Source of the DNA: HGM13233 sp964478515
Lineage (GTDB): Bacteria; Bacillota; Clostridia; Oscillospirales; Ruminococcaceae
Assembly: GCA_964478515.1 (NCBI GenBank)
Contig: CAYZIL010000009.1
Location: forward strand, 3,007-67,006
Direction: 5' to 3'
DNA: 64,000 bases
A program made the translations under genes and the position numbers. Of the stretch, positions 35,301 through 43,895 are shown piece by piece; positions within the stretch are counted from its first letter, which is position 1; the number at the start of each line of letters is the position of its first letter. The notes beneath the pieces were generated by a model that saw only the letters and a program-made list of their open reading frames with translations, made no database searches and had not been told where the DNA came from.

Positions 35301-36726
35301 GCTGCGGGTCGACATAGGTGCAGAAACTCTCGCCTGTCTTGCCGCCGCTGACAACGACGGCGCCTATTTCAATTATTCGGTCCATGCGGCTTGAAAGGCC
35401 TGTCGTCTCCAGGTCGAACACGACTATTTCGCCTGTCAGCGCGGCGTCTGCGCTGCCGTAAACCACCGTCGTGGTGTCGTCAACATAGTAGGCCTCGCAG
35501 CCGTATATCACCTTAAAGTCGACGCCCGCCTTGCGCTTTTTTTCAAGCACGCTTTGCGCTTTCGGAAAGGACTGCAGCACGCCGTGGTCGGTTATTGCCA
35601 CCGCTTTGTGCCCGAAGCGCAGCGCCGTTTCAATAACGTCCTCCACGTCCGGCAGCGCGTCCATCTGCGACATATTGGTGTGCAGGTGCAGCTCGGTGCG
35701 CTTGTCCGCGGCCGTATCCTTGCGCCGCTTGCGCTCGACTTTTATTATGTCGCGCGGCGTCATGCAAAGGTCTTTTAAATAGCGGTCAAACATGTAGTCG
35801 CCGCACACACATACCGTGTCGCCGACAGCTATGGAGCTCAGCGCCTTATATTCCGCCGCGTCGACAAATTTCCGCAGCGAAATTGAGTCGCTGTAGTCGG
35901 TGAGTTCCATTGTGAAAATCTTGTTGCCGCGGCGCGTTTCGGTGATCTCGCAGGCAAAAACAACGCCGATGACCGTGTATTTTCCCGGCTCGCCGGCCAG
36001 TGTGACAATCTTCTGGGCGCTCTTCAGCGACGGCTTTTTACCTATTACCGGAACATATCCGTCGCCGGCAAGTTCAATAATTTTGCTGGAAAGATCGCTC
36101 TGATTGAGCTTTTTGCCGCCGCCGGTCTTTACGCTTTCCACCGCTTTTTGGGGCACAGCGGGCTTATTTGCCGCCTTGGGCGGCATTTTTTCCGCATGTT
36201 CGGCCGGTTTTGCCGCGCCGACAGACGCCGGCTCAAGCACCGCCGGCTTTATTTTGACAGACTCGTCGCCGACGAGCACCAGCACTCGCCCGCTCTTGAA
36301 AACTGCGGCGTACTGCTGGGCAAACATCCTCTCAATGTCCATTTTCTTCAGTATGTTCACCACACCCGGCAGCACGCCTACTTCAAAGCGGTCGTTAAAG
36401 CAGTTTAGTGAGCACTCGTTGAAAAAGCCGTTTATCGGCACGCCCTGACGGGTCAGCAGGTCAATTATGTACGCAAAAGCCTCGCGTTCGGGCGGCTCGC
36501 AATCAAAGCTGAACTGCATTTCTACGCTGTAATTGTTGCAGCGGCGGCGCAGGTTGCTGGTTATCTTGTCCGGCAGGTGCGTCAAAAAAACAGAGCCGCA
36601 AAGTTTTATGCGCAGGCATTTTGCGGCTTTGTCAAGCTCAACGCCGCACACCTTTACGCTGCGCGGCTCAAGTTCGTCTATTTCATTTTGAATGTTTTCA
36701 AAAAGCTCCTCTATGTATGCCGACAT
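32374..36726 (-). CDS. polC: DNA polymerase III alpha subunit, PolC type
   Basis: A 1450-residue Gram-positive replicase. Order of domains: N-terminal region, an Ala/Pro/Lys-rich linker at about 160-205, OB fold at about 245-330, PHP domain beginning ELHLHTNMSQMDA at 345, a 3'-5' exonuclease inserted within PHP beginning VVFDLETTGLSS at 436 (the acidic pair of the proofreading site), then the polymerase palm and fingers with a zinc site (CKECGY and CPDCGCLLRG). The exonuclease motifs look intact. It is the last gene of the cdsA-dxr-rseP-ispG cluster, six bases after ispG. Confidence 0.97.
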   Translation of the reverse strand: MSAYIEELFENIQNEIDELEPRSVKVCGVELDKAAKCLRIKLCGSVFLTHLPDKITSNLRRRCNNYSVEMQFSFDCEPPEREAFAYIIDLLTRQGVPINGFFNECSLNCFNDRFEVGVLPGVVNILKKMDIERMFAQQYAAVFKSGRVLVLVGDESVKIKPAVLEPASVGAAKPAEHAEKMPPKAANKPAVPQKAVESVKTGGGKKLNQSDLSSKIIELAGDGYVPVIGKKPSLKSAQKIVTLAGEPGKYTVIGVVFACEITETRRGNKIFTMELTDYSDSISLRKFVDAAEYKALSSIAVGDTVCVCGDYMFDRYLKDLCMTPRDIIKVERKRRKDTAADKRTELHLHTNMSQMDALPDVEDVIETALRFGHKAVAITDHGVLQSFPKAQSVLEKKRKAGVDFKVIYGCEAYYVDDTTTVVYGSADAALTGEIVVFDLETTGLSSRMDRIIEIGAVVVSGGKTGESFCTYVDPQRNIPESSTKIHGITNNDVRGAPHEREALESFLAFAGDRPLMAHNAHLFDALFIAAALERQGIDRQLTYIDTLQLSQTLFPQAKKFTLDAVTELLELPKFHHHRASDDAEALGRIYNKMIPMLQERGIETISQLNVKLTGRGFAHQRPYHMILLVKNAAGLKNLYQLVSDSHLKTFSRKPRMTRSNIRAHSEGLLIGSACVMGELYSAVVSGVAQSDIERIADMYDYLEIQPVSNNDFLIKEGTVADEESIRSFNRRIYELGKKLGKPVVATGDVHYLEPEQALFRQILGFDDTEEQSGLYFRTTDEMLAEFSYLGDAAAREVVIENPAKITALIGDVEPIPKGTYTPSIEGAEEQLQQLAAENMRNKYGEQPPALVVERKDKELNSIIKNGFSVLYIIAEKLVKKSEEDGYHVGSRGSVGSSFIAYLIGISEVNPLPAHYVCKECGYIEFAPQLAESGFDLPAKNCPDCGCLLRGDGHDIPFETFLGFHGEKAPDIDLNFSSEYQGRAHRYTEQLFGKSNVFKAGTITALEQRSAYGYVKKYLENNGLTVSKAEEDRLCLGCTGVKKSTGQHPGGMVIVPQGYDVTDFTPVQHPADMRDSGVITTHFDFRSMHDTLLKLDMLGHKVPTMYKYLEDFTGMSVDDVPMNDPQVFRMFTSTEPLGVKPEDIDTEIGTYGIPEMGTAFVGGLLSESRPEKFSDLLQVSGLSHGTDVWNGNAQELIANGTCTISDVIGTRDSIMLYLADKGVPPAMAFEIMEFTRKGKAAQKFTPEHLATLRECGVPEWYIESCKKIKYMFPKAHAAAYVISAIRLAWFKLYRPIEFYATYFTVRGQDIDVEAATGGKRVARAKLNELRAKLDAANKGNKTKTKDDDAYVALQMVNEMLCRGFEFLPVDLMRSHYKKYLIEDGKLRLPFDALKGVGETQAQAIYSAAQKGGWVSADEMLGEPGISAGIIDMLDGCGALGSLPKSRQYTLY

Positions 36727-36732
36727 TGCCTC

Positions 36733-37770
36733 TCACACCATTTTCTCTATCTCACTCATCAATTGGCCGACAATGTCACCGCTTATTTTGCCGACTATCT
36801 CGCCCTTTTTGAACAGCACCGCACACTCGCGGCCTCCGGCTATGCCAATATCCGCGTTGCCGGCCTCGCCCGGACCGTTTACTACACAGCCCATCACGGC
36901 TATTTTCAATTTCTTCTTTATGCCCGCCGTGCGCCGCTCAATCTCGTTGGCTATTGACACCAGGTCAATTTGCGTGCGCCCGCAGGTGGGACAGGATATT
37001 ATCTCCACGCCCTCTTTGTTGAGGCCGACAGCCTTCAGTATTTCCCGTCCGGCGGCAACCTCCTCAAGCGGGTCGCCGCTGAGCGAGACGCGAATTGTGT
37101 CACCTATACCACGCAGCAGCAGCGCGCCAATGCCCACCGCGGATTTTACCGTGCCGCTGCGCAGCGTGCCCGCTTCGGTTACGCCGAGATGCAAGGGATA
37201 GGCGCAGCGCTGCGAAATAAGCTCGTACCCCTCGACCATCATGCGCACGTCTGATGATTTTATAGAAATTACAATGTCGTCAAAACCGAATTTTTCCAAA
37301 AGGGCTACGTCATATAGAGCGCTGTCCACCAGCGCCGCAGCGCATATTCTGCCGTATTTCGCCAGCGAGTCCTTGTTGAGCGAGCCGGAATTGACGCCGA
37401 CACGAATGGGCACACCGGCGGCGCGGCAGCAGTCGGCAACGGCCTTCACTCGGTCGTCTGCGCCGATATTGCCGGGGTTGATGCGGATTTTGTCCGCGCC
37501 GGCAGCGACGCTTTCCATCGCCAGGCGGTAGTCGAAATGTATGTCAGCTACGACAGGTATGCTCAGCGACTTTTTCAGCGCGCTGATGAGTTTTACCGAC
37601 TCCATGTCGGGCACTGCGGCACGGATAATTTCGCAGCCCGCGCTTTGCAGTGTCAGCGCCTGTTTTATATTTCCCTCAATGTCGTGTGCCGGGACGTTGA
37701 GCATGGACTGTACGCTGACGTCGGCGCCGCCGCCTATTTTGACACTGCCGACCGTTACTTGTTTTGTCAT
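36733..37770 (-). CDS. ispG: (E)-4-hydroxy-3-methylbut-2-enyl-diphosphate synthase
   Basis: A 345-residue iron-sulfur enzyme of the MEP isoprenoid pathway, converting methylerythritol cyclodiphosphate to HMBPP. The cluster cysteines are in SCPTCGRTQIDL and in GCVVNGPGEA near the C-terminus, and the TIM barrel shows VSVQSMLNVPAHD and RINPGNIG. The ATG at 37770 is preferred to a GTG three codons earlier. Dxr of the same pathway is encoded two genes upstream. Confidence 0.95.
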   Translation of the reverse strand: MTKQVTVGSVKIGGGADVSVQSMLNVPAHDIEGNIKQALTLQSAGCEIIRAAVPDMESVKLISALKKSLSIPVVADIHFDYRLAMESVAAGADKIRINPGNIGADDRVKAVADCCRAAGVPIRVGVNSGSLNKDSLAKYGRICAAALVDSALYDVALLEKFGFDDIVISIKSSDVRMMVEGYELISQRCAYPLHLGVTEAGTLRSGTVKSAVGIGALLLRGIGDTIRVSLSGDPLEEVAAGREILKAVGLNKEGVEIISCPTCGRTQIDLVSIANEIERRTAGIKKKLKIAVMGCVVNGPGEAGNADIGIAGGRECAVLFKKGEIVGKISGDIVGQLMSEIEKMV

Positions 37771-37775
37771 TCCAC

Positions 37776-38813
37776 TCACCCGAAAAGTTTGGTAATATCG
37801 TTGTATGTTACCGCGACCATCAGCAGCATAAGCAGCGCCAGACCTGCTATGTTTATTAGGCCCTCGTATTTTTGCGGCAATTTTTTGCGCGTCACTCCCT
37901 CTACCAGCAGCAGCACAAGGCGGCCGCCGTCAAGCGCCGGGAACGGCAGCAGGTTGACTATGCCGAGGTTGATTGAGATAAACGCCATTAAATTCGCAAT
38001 GCTCTTTATACCGTACGACGCCGCGGTGCCGATAGCCGAAACTATGCCCACCGGTCCCGAAAGCTGGTTAAAAGCGACGTTACCCGTGATAAGGTCAAAA
38101 ATTGAGACATATATCAGCCGCATCGTTGAAAGGGTTTCGCGCAGCGCCTCGCCCAGCACAGTGCCGAACGTTTTGGCAATTGGATAGACAGTGAAATCTA
38201 TTTGTATCGACGTCGTGCCGTCTTCAGCCGTGACGGTACCAAAACGAAAATCGTTCAGCTCGACTTGCTCGCCGTCGCGAATGACAACGACGTCGGCCAC
38301 GCCGTCGTCGACGCGCATCATCTCATAGATAATATCGTTGGCAACATAGAGCCTGCGGCCGTTTATTGAGTAAAACGTGTCGCCCACTTCCAAGCCCGAT
38401 TCCTGGGTAACTGCGCCGTCGTAAAAGTTGCTGACAGTCTTGCTGGTAATAGCGGAGTCGGAGCAAACCAATATGCACAGCACAGTAAAGCCCAGCACCA
38501 GGTTCATAAAGGCGCCGGCCACTATAATAATCACTCTGTTGAGCAGCGGCGCTTTGCCGAACGAGTGCTCCGACTCGGAGTCTTCGTCCTCGCCCTCCAT
38601 GGCGCAAAAGCCCCCAATAGGCAGCGCGCGCAAGGAATACCAGGTCTCGCCGTTTTTGCTCTTGAAACGGAATATTGTCGGCCCCATGCCGAGCGCAAAT
38701 TCGTTGACCGCAACGCCGCTTATCCTGGCAGCCAAAAAATGGCCCAGCTCATGCAGAAATATAATCAGCCCAAATATTACGACCGAGGCTATTATTGTCG
38801 TCAGTACAGACAT
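37776..38813 (-). CDS. rseP: RIP/site-2 protease RseP
   Basis: A 345-residue membrane metalloprotease. HELGHFLAARI at about residue 21-31 gives the HExxH zinc motif, a PDZ domain occupies the middle (about 110-200), and NLLPFPALDGGRLV carries the second zinc-ligand motif NxxPxPxLDG. It performs regulated intramembrane proteolysis and clears signal-peptide remnants. It is the second M50 protease in the window, distinct from the smaller spoIVFB-like one. Confidence 0.93.
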   Translation of the reverse strand: MSVLTTIIASVVIFGLIIFLHELGHFLAARISGVAVNEFALGMGPTIFRFKSKNGETWYSLRALPIGGFCAMEGEDEDSESEHSFGKAPLLNRVIIIVAGAFMNLVLGFTVLCILVCSDSAITSKTVSNFYDGAVTQESGLEVGDTFYSINGRRLYVANDIIYEMMRVDDGVADVVVIRDGEQVELNDFRFGTVTAEDGTTSIQIDFTVYPIAKTFGTVLGEALRETLSTMRLIYVSIFDLITGNVAFNQLSGPVGIVSAIGTAASYGIKSIANLMAFISINLGIVNLLPFPALDGGRLVLLLVEGVTRKKLPQKYEGLINIAGLALLMLLMVAVTYNDITKLFG

Positions 38814-38824
38814 ATTCTCTCCGT

Positions 38825-39973
38825 TCAGTTGTATCTTGCCGCCACAGCGGCACGGGTGTCGGCGTCGGCCGCCAGAACGTCCGCAAGCGTGTAGTCGGTC
38901 GCTTTGGGCGCCGAGTCCACCGCCGCGCCGACTACGGCGCCTATATCGAGAAAACTTATGCGGTCGTCAAGAAACAGCGCCACGGCCGCTTCGTTAGCCG
39001 CATTGGCAACACACGGTGCGAGCCCCCCGGTCTCAGCCGCCCTTTTACACGCGCCAAGGCAGGCAAATGTCTGCTCGTCGGCGTCGGCAAACGTCAGCTC
39101 GCCCAGCGCCGCGATGTTCAGCGGGCTTTCCGGCGACGGCAGCCGCTCAGGGTATGTCAGCGCGTACTGTATCGGCAAGCGCATATCCGGCAATCCAAGT
39201 TGCGCGAGCACCGAATTGTCGGCAAATTCCACCATAGAGTGGACTATGCTTTGCCGGTGCACTGTAACAACAATGTCCTCAACACCCAGACCGAAAAGCC
39301 ACATTGCCTCAATAACTTCGAGACCCTTGTTCATCAGCGTGGCGCTGTCTATGGTAATCTTTCGACCCATCTTCCAGGTAGGGTGCTTGAGAGCGTCCTC
39401 TTTTTTCACCGCGGCAAGCTGCGCGCGATTGTAACCGAAAAAAGGTCCGCCGGAAGCCGTCAAGAAAATCCTTTTGAGCGTCTTGGCGCTGTGCGGGTCC
39501 TGAAGGCACTGGAATATTGCACTGTGCTCGCTGTCCACCGGCAGCAGTTTTACGCCCTTTTCGCGACAGCGCTCGGTTACGATGCGGCCGGCCGCGACAA
39601 GTGTCTCCTTGTTGGCAAGCGCAATATCTTTGCCCGCGTCTATTGCTGCGAGCGTCGGCGACAGCCCGGCAATGCCGACCACGGAATTGAGTACCGTGTC
39701 GCACCCGGGTAAACTCGCTATCTCACACAGGCCCTCGGCGCCGGCAAGAACTTTTATGCTGGTGGGCGCCAGCGCTATTTTCAGCAGCTTTGCCGCGTTT
39801 TCGTCAACAACACAGACGTGCGCGGGTTTGAACTCGAGCGCCTGCCGCTCCAGCAAATCAATATTGCTGTGGGCGGATATGGCGCTCACGTTTATGCCCA
39901 GCTTGCTGACCAGCGACAGCGTTTGCGTGCCGATTGAGCCGGTTGAGCCGAGCAGACAGAGATTTTCAGTCAT
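38825..39973 (-). CDS. dxr: 1-deoxy-D-xylulose 5-phosphate reductoisomerase
   Basis: A 382-residue NADPH-dependent enzyme of the MEP pathway. The nucleotide-binding start is LCLLGSTGSIGTQTLSLV, followed by NKETLVAAG, VDSEHSAIFQ and LTASGGPFFG, and metal and substrate residues in KMGRKITIDSATLMNKGLEVIEA (given here as KMGRKITIDSATLMNKG). Length fits the family. It lies between cdsA and rseP in the usual Firmicute order. Confidence 0.96.
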   Translation of the reverse strand: MTENLCLLGSTGSIGTQTLSLVSKLGINVSAISAHSNIDLLERQALEFKPAHVCVVDENAAKLLKIALAPTSIKVLAGAEGLCEIASLPGCDTVLNSVVGIAGLSPTLAAIDAGKDIALANKETLVAAGRIVTERCREKGVKLLPVDSEHSAIFQCLQDPHSAKTLKRIFLTASGGPFFGYNRAQLAAVKKEDALKHPTWKMGRKITIDSATLMNKGLEVIEAMWLFGLGVEDIVVTVHRQSIVHSMVEFADNSVLAQLGLPDMRLPIQYALTYPERLPSPESPLNIAALGELTFADADEQTFACLGACKRAAETGGLAPCVANAANEAAVALFLDDRISFLDIGAVVGAAVDSAPKATDYTLADVLAADADTRAAVAARYN

Positions 39974-40005
39974 TGACAGCCTCGAATAAAATTATGCCTT
40001 TTATG

Positions 40006-40863
40006 CTACATCATATACCTGAAAAGATAGACAAAATACAGCGCCGTTACGGGGATACAAAAGCTGACGCTGTCCAGGCGGTCCATTGCGCCGCCGTGTC
40101 CGGGCATGATGTTGCCGAAATCTTTAATGCCGCAGCGCCGTTTGACAGCCGAGGCACTCAAGTCGCCCAGCATACCGACGCCGGCGCACAGCACTCCCAG
40201 CAAAATAACTGCGGAATAAAGGCCAAGCGCATTTGCCTGTGCCAGTCTGCCGAGCTTGAACGCCGGAAAAAGCGAGTAAATAAAAAGGCACAGCGAACTG
40301 TACAGCGGCGCAAAGGCCACTGCTCCCACCGCGCCGGCAACGGTCTTGTTGGGGCTAATTTCGGGGCACAGCTTGCGCTTGCCGAATGCCCTGCCGACAA
40401 AATAGGCAAACAGGTCGCCCAGCAGCGGAAATGCTATGGATACAAAGAAGATAAACAGCATGTCGCTGCCGCTGTCGGCAAAATGCACGCGCATATACAG
40501 CCAGCAGAACATGCCCATGTCGTACAGCATAGTCATAGCGTAAATTACGGCCGCGTCGCCAATGTTGACGGCCTTGTGGTACAGCATTGCCACGCAGAAA
40601 AACAGCACTGTGAAAAGTATCATCAGCGCCGCCAAATGCTCAAGCAGCGTCGCGGTGGAAAGAAGTGTGAGCAGCGCCGCATATCCGGCACACAGCACCA
40701 TCAGTCCGACAGCATTGCGCGCTTTGTGCGCTCCGAAAAGTTCCCACTCGCACAGCAGTATAATCGCCAGCAACAGTATGTTCAGCGCGTAGGTGTCAAA
40801 AAGCACCATCGCCAACGCCAGCACTGCCAACCCGCCGAGCGCGGAAATAAACCTCTGTTTCAT
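40006..40863 (-). CDS. cdsA: Phosphatidate cytidylyltransferase
   Basis: A 285-residue integral membrane enzyme making CDP-diacylglycerol from CTP and phosphatidate. Many hydrophobic spans and the C-terminal signature (GDLSASAVKRRCGIKDFGN followed by MPGHGGAMDRLDS) are present. Its ATG overlaps the uppS stop by one base, and dxr follows after 32 bases. Confidence 0.94.
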   Translation of the reverse strand: MKQRFISALGGLAVLALAMVLFDTYALNILLLAIILLCEWELFGAHKARNAVGLMVLCAGYAALLTLLSTATLLEHLAALMILFTVLFFCVAMLYHKAVNIGDAAVIYAMTMLYDMGMFCWLYMRVHFADSGSDMLFIFFVSIAFPLLGDLFAYFVGRAFGKRKLCPEISPNKTVAGAVGAVAFAPLYSSLCLFIYSLFPAFKLGRLAQANALGLYSAVILLGVLCAGVGMLGDLSASAVKRRCGIKDFGNIMPGHGGAMDRLDSVSFCIPVTALYFVYLFRYMM

Positions 40864-41585
40864 TATATACCCCCAAAGCGCCTCTTCCGCGCCGAAAATT
40901 CTTCGATGGCCTTGTCGAGCTTTTTAGGCGTGAAATCGGGCCAGAGAGTGTCCATATAAACGAATTCACTGTAAGCGCACTGCCAGAGCAGAAAATTTGA
41001 AATGCGGTGTTCCCCGCTCGGACGCAAAATCATGTCGACTTCCGGCTGGCCTGCCGAATATAAAAAAGCGGAAAAGGAGCTCTCGTCAACATCTTCCGCC
41101 GTCATCTCGCCGGCGGCGACCTTTTGGGCAATGCTGCGGGCGGCCATGACAATTTCGTCACGGCCGCCGTAGTTGACGCAGATGTTGAGAAACAGACCGT
41201 CGTTGGCGGCGGAAACACTCTCAAGGCGCTCCATTTCGGAAACGATGTCCGGCAGCAGCCGGCTGCGGTCGCCCCAAAAAGTAATTTTTATGTTCTCGCC
41301 CTTAAAGGAGAATGCGTTGCCGATGTACTGGCGCAGCAGGTTCATAATGGAGTCGACCTCGTCCTGAGGTCTTTTCCAGTTCTCGGTGGAAAAGGCGAAT
41401 ACCGTAACCGCTTTGACGCCAATTTTTTCACAGTAACGGGTAATTTTTTGAAAGACGTCCGCGCCCTTAACATGCCCGGCGGTGCGCGGCAGTCCGCGCT
41501 TTTGCGCCCAGCGGCCGTTGCCGTCCATAATTATGCCGATGTGGCGCGGTATCACTATCTGTTTTTCGCTGTTTGACGCTTCCAA
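40863..41585 (-). CDS. uppS: Undecaprenyl diphosphate synthase (isoprenyl transferase)
   Basis: A 240-residue cis-prenyltransferase that makes the carrier lipid for peptidoglycan. HIGIIMDGNGRWAQKRGLPR near the N-terminus holds the catalytic Asp, then TVFAFSTENWKRP, and RPSGEHRISNFLLWQ...YSEF near the C-terminus. The start is TTG at 41585, preceded by GGAG seven bases upstream within the end of frr; no other start codon keeps the N-terminal motif with an SD. Confidence 0.96.
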   Translation of the reverse strand: MEASNSEKQIVIPRHIGIIMDGNGRWAQKRGLPRTAGHVKGADVFQKITRYCEKIGVKAVTVFAFSTENWKRPQDEVDSIMNLLRQYIGNAFSFKGENIKITFWGDRSRLLPDIVSEMERLESVSAANDGLFLNICVNYGGRDEIVMAARSIAQKVAAGEMTAEDVDESSFSAFLYSAGQPEVDMILRPSGEHRISNFLLWQCAYSEFVYMDTLWPDFTPKKLDKAIEEFSARKRRFGGI

Positions 41586-41586
41586 G

Positions 41587-42141
41587 TCAAATCTCCATAA
41601 TCTCTTTTTCTTTGCTCTTCATCGTCTCGTCGATCTCGGTGCTCTTGCTGTCGGTCAGCTTTTGGATGTCGCTTTCAAGAGACTTGAGATCGTCCTCGGT
41701 CAATTCGGCGGCCTTTTGCTGCTTTTTAAACTTTTCAACCGCATCGCGGCGAATCGCCCGCAGCGCCACTTTTGCCTCTTCGCCCAGTTTTTTTATTTTC
41801 TTTGCAATATCTTTGCGCCGCTCTTCCGTAAGCGCCGGAAATACAAGCCGAATAAGCTTACCGTCGTTTTGCGGGTTAATGCCGATGTCAGAGGTCTGAA
41901 TTGCCTTTTCTATCGCCTTGATAGTCGACGCGTCCCAGGGCTGAATCACCAGCACGCGCGCTTCGGCAACGGAAACCGCCGCCATTTGGTTAATTGGCGT
42001 GGGCGTGCCGTAGTAGTCGACATTAAGCTTGTCGAGCACGGCGGCATTGGCGCGGCCGGCACGAATAGCGGCAAAGTCGCTTTTTAGATGCGCTACGGTC
42101 TTGTCCATTTTTTCGCTGTAGTGAGTTAGCATTTCGTCCAT
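41587..42141 (-). CDS. frr: Ribosome recycling factor
   Basis: A 184-residue protein of standard length that splits post-termination ribosomes with EF-G. Typical blocks are YYGTPTPINQMAAVSV, IQPWDASTIKAIEKAI and LIRLVFPALTEERRKDIAKK. CGGAGGAATAG precedes the ATG. It lies three bases after pyrH. Confidence 0.97.
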   Translation of the reverse strand: MDEMLTHYSEKMDKTVAHLKSDFAAIRAGRANAAVLDKLNVDYYGTPTPINQMAAVSVAEARVLVIQPWDASTIKAIEKAIQTSDIGINPQNDGKLIRLVFPALTEERRKDIAKKIKKLGEEAKVALRAIRRDAVEKFKKQQKAAELTEDDLKSLESDIQKLTDSKSTEIDETMKSKEKEIMEI

Positions 42142-42144
42142 TTT

Positions 42145-42852
42145 CTATTCCTCCGCAATCAGAGTTCCGATATTTTCACCCTGCACCGCACGCACAAGGT
42201 TTTTGGGATCATTAATGTCGAACACAAGTATGGGAATGTGGTTGTCGCGGCTCATGGTCGCCGCCGTGCTGTCTATGACCTTTAGGTCCTCTGTCAACAA
42301 GCGCAAAAACGACAGCGAGTCGTATCTGCACGCGTCGGCGAATTTCTTCGGGTCTTTGTCGTAGACGCCGTCGACCATTGTGGCTTTGAAGATGACGTCA
42401 GCGCCAATTTCGGCCGCGCGCAGTGTCGAGGCGGTGTCGGTGGAAAAGTACGGGCTGCCGGTACCGCAGGCAAAAACGACAACTCTGCCCCTTTCAAGGT
42501 GGTGCAGCGCCCGGCCGCGAATGTAGGGTTCGGCAACCTGCTGCATTGTAAGCGCAGTCATTACCCGCACAGGCACGGAAAGCTTTTCCAGCGCGTCGGC
42601 AATTGACAGCGCGTTAATAACCGTTGCCACCATGCCTATCTGGTCGGCGCGGGTGCGTTCCATTTCGGGATTCTCGCGGCCGCGCCAATAGTTACCGCCG
42701 CCGACGACTATTCCGACTTCTACGCCGAGATCGTGCATCTCCTTAATTGATTTGCAAATATCGTAAACCACATCATAATCAAGTCCCATCTCCCGCTCGC
42801 CGGCAAGCGCCTCGCCGCTGAGCTTAAGCAAAACTCTTTTATATTTTACCAT
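42145..42852 (-). CDS. pyrH: UMP kinase
   Basis: A 235-residue amino-acid-kinase-fold UMP kinase. RVLLKLSGEALAG at the N-terminus, GIVVGGGNYWRG around residue 55 and ATVINALSIADAL are characteristic, as is TDTASTLRAAEIGADVIFKAT. ATG at 42852 is chosen over an upstream TTG (42867) because it gives the usual start just before KYKRVLLKLSG. A terminator between tsf and pyrH and a TATAAT at 42874-42879 suggest it begins a new transcription unit. Confidence 0.96.
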   Translation of the reverse strand: MVKYKRVLLKLSGEALAGEREMGLDYDVVYDICKSIKEMHDLGVEVGIVVGGGNYWRGRENPEMERTRADQIGMVATVINALSIADALEKLSVPVRVMTALTMQQVAEPYIRGRALHHLERGRVVVFACGTGSPYFSTDTASTLRAAEIGADVIFKATMVDGVYDKDPKKFADACRYDSLSFLRLLTEDLKVIDSTAATMSRDNHIPILVFDINDPKNLVRAVQGENIGTLIAEE

Positions 42853-42873
42853 ACCTATGACCCCCAATCATAT

Positions 42874-42879
42874 ATTATA
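42874..42879 (-). promoter_or_regulatory. Possible -10 box for the pyrH operon
   Basis: A perfect minus-strand TATAAT lies 22 bases before the pyrH ATG in an AT-rich patch. I could not find a good -35 box at 16-18 bases; TTTACA lies 23 bases upstream. Confidence 0.35.
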
Positions 42880-42942
42880 TATTAACATTCACCGGGCTGC
42901 ATTGTAAAGGATAGCGCGACACAAAATAGCGGCCGGCGCAAC

Positions 42943-42980
42943 AAAAAAGGAACACAAAACGGCAGACCGTCCTGTGTTCC
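42943..42980 (-). terminator. Terminator after tsf
   Basis: GGAACACA pairs with TGTGTTCC (42949-42956 with 42973-42980) with extra inner pairing (ACGG with CCGT), followed on the minus strand by TTTTTTG. It lies 12 bases after the tsf stop. Confidence 0.8.
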
Positions 42981-42992
42981 TTCGAAAACAAA

Positions 42993-43895
42993 TTATTTCT
43001 GCATGCTCGCAACTTCAGCGGCGAAATCTTCCTCGCGCTTTTCAAGACCCTCGCCCTTTTCATAGCGGGTAAAGGCCTTAACGGCTATTTTGCCGCCGAG
43101 CTCTTTGGCTGTGTTTTCAATGTATTTGCCGACAGTTATTTCGCCGTCTTTGACATACGGCTGCTCAAGCAGGCAAACTTCTTTATAATATTTATTAATG
43201 CGTCCCATGACCATCTTTTCGGCGATGGCGACGGGTTTTCCCTCGTTGAGCGCCTGCTGAGTGAGTATCTCTTTTTCCTCGTCAATAGCGCTGGCGGGAA
43301 CTTCGCTCTTGCAGACGTACTGCGGGTTGACGGCGGCTATTTGCATGGCGACGTCTTTGCCGAAAACCTGGAATTCGGGCTTTGCGGCCAGCGCGGCGTC
43401 GGCGTCAAACAGTACCAGAACCGCGTGGGTGCCGCCGCCGTGAATATAGGAAACGGCCGGGCCCTCGTAGCGGACAAAGCGGCGGATTTTGATGTTCTCG
43501 CCGATGGTCTGGATTTTTTCGCGCAGCTCGGACTCAATGTCGCCGGCTCCGGCCTTGCATTTGAGCAAGGCGTCGACGTCGGCGGGCGCGGCGCTGATAA
43601 TAGTGTCGGCGCAAAGCGCGACGAAATCGCGGAACGACTCGTTTTTGGCGACGAAGTCGGTTTCGGAGTTGACTTCGATAATAGCGCTGACATTGCCGCT
43701 GACTTTGGCAAAAACCATGCCCTCTGCAGCGATGCGGCCGGATTTTTTCGCCGCCGCGGCAAGTCCCTTTTCGCGCAGAATAATCGTGGCTTTTTCTATG
43801 TCGCCCTCGGCCTCGGTCAGTGCCTTTTTGCAGTCCATCATGCCGCAGCCGGTTGCCTCGCGCAGATTTTTAACGTCAATAGCTGTGAATGACAT
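42993..43895 (-). CDS. tsf: Translation elongation factor Ts
   Basis: A 300-residue guanine-exchange factor for EF-Tu. The N-terminal UBA-like domain with KNLREATGCGMMDCKKALTE and the TDFVAKNESFRDFV exchange motif are clear. GTVs of the dimerisation core follow. It starts next to the rpsB stop and ends before a strong terminator, making an rpsB-tsf operon. Confidence 0.97.
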   Translation of the reverse strand: MSFTAIDVKNLREATGCGMMDCKKALTEAEGDIEKATIILREKGLAAAAKKSGRIAAEGMVFAKVSGNVSAIIEVNSETDFVAKNESFRDFVALCADTIISAAPADVDALLKCKAGAGDIESELREKIQTIGENIKIRRFVRYEGPAVSYIHGGGTHAVLVLFDADAALAAKPEFQVFGKDVAMQIAAVNPQYVCKSEVPASAIDEEKEILTQQALNEGKPVAIAEKMVMGRINKYYKEVCLLEQPYVKDGEITVGKYIENTAKELGGKIAVKAFTRYEKGEGLEKREEDFAAEVASMQK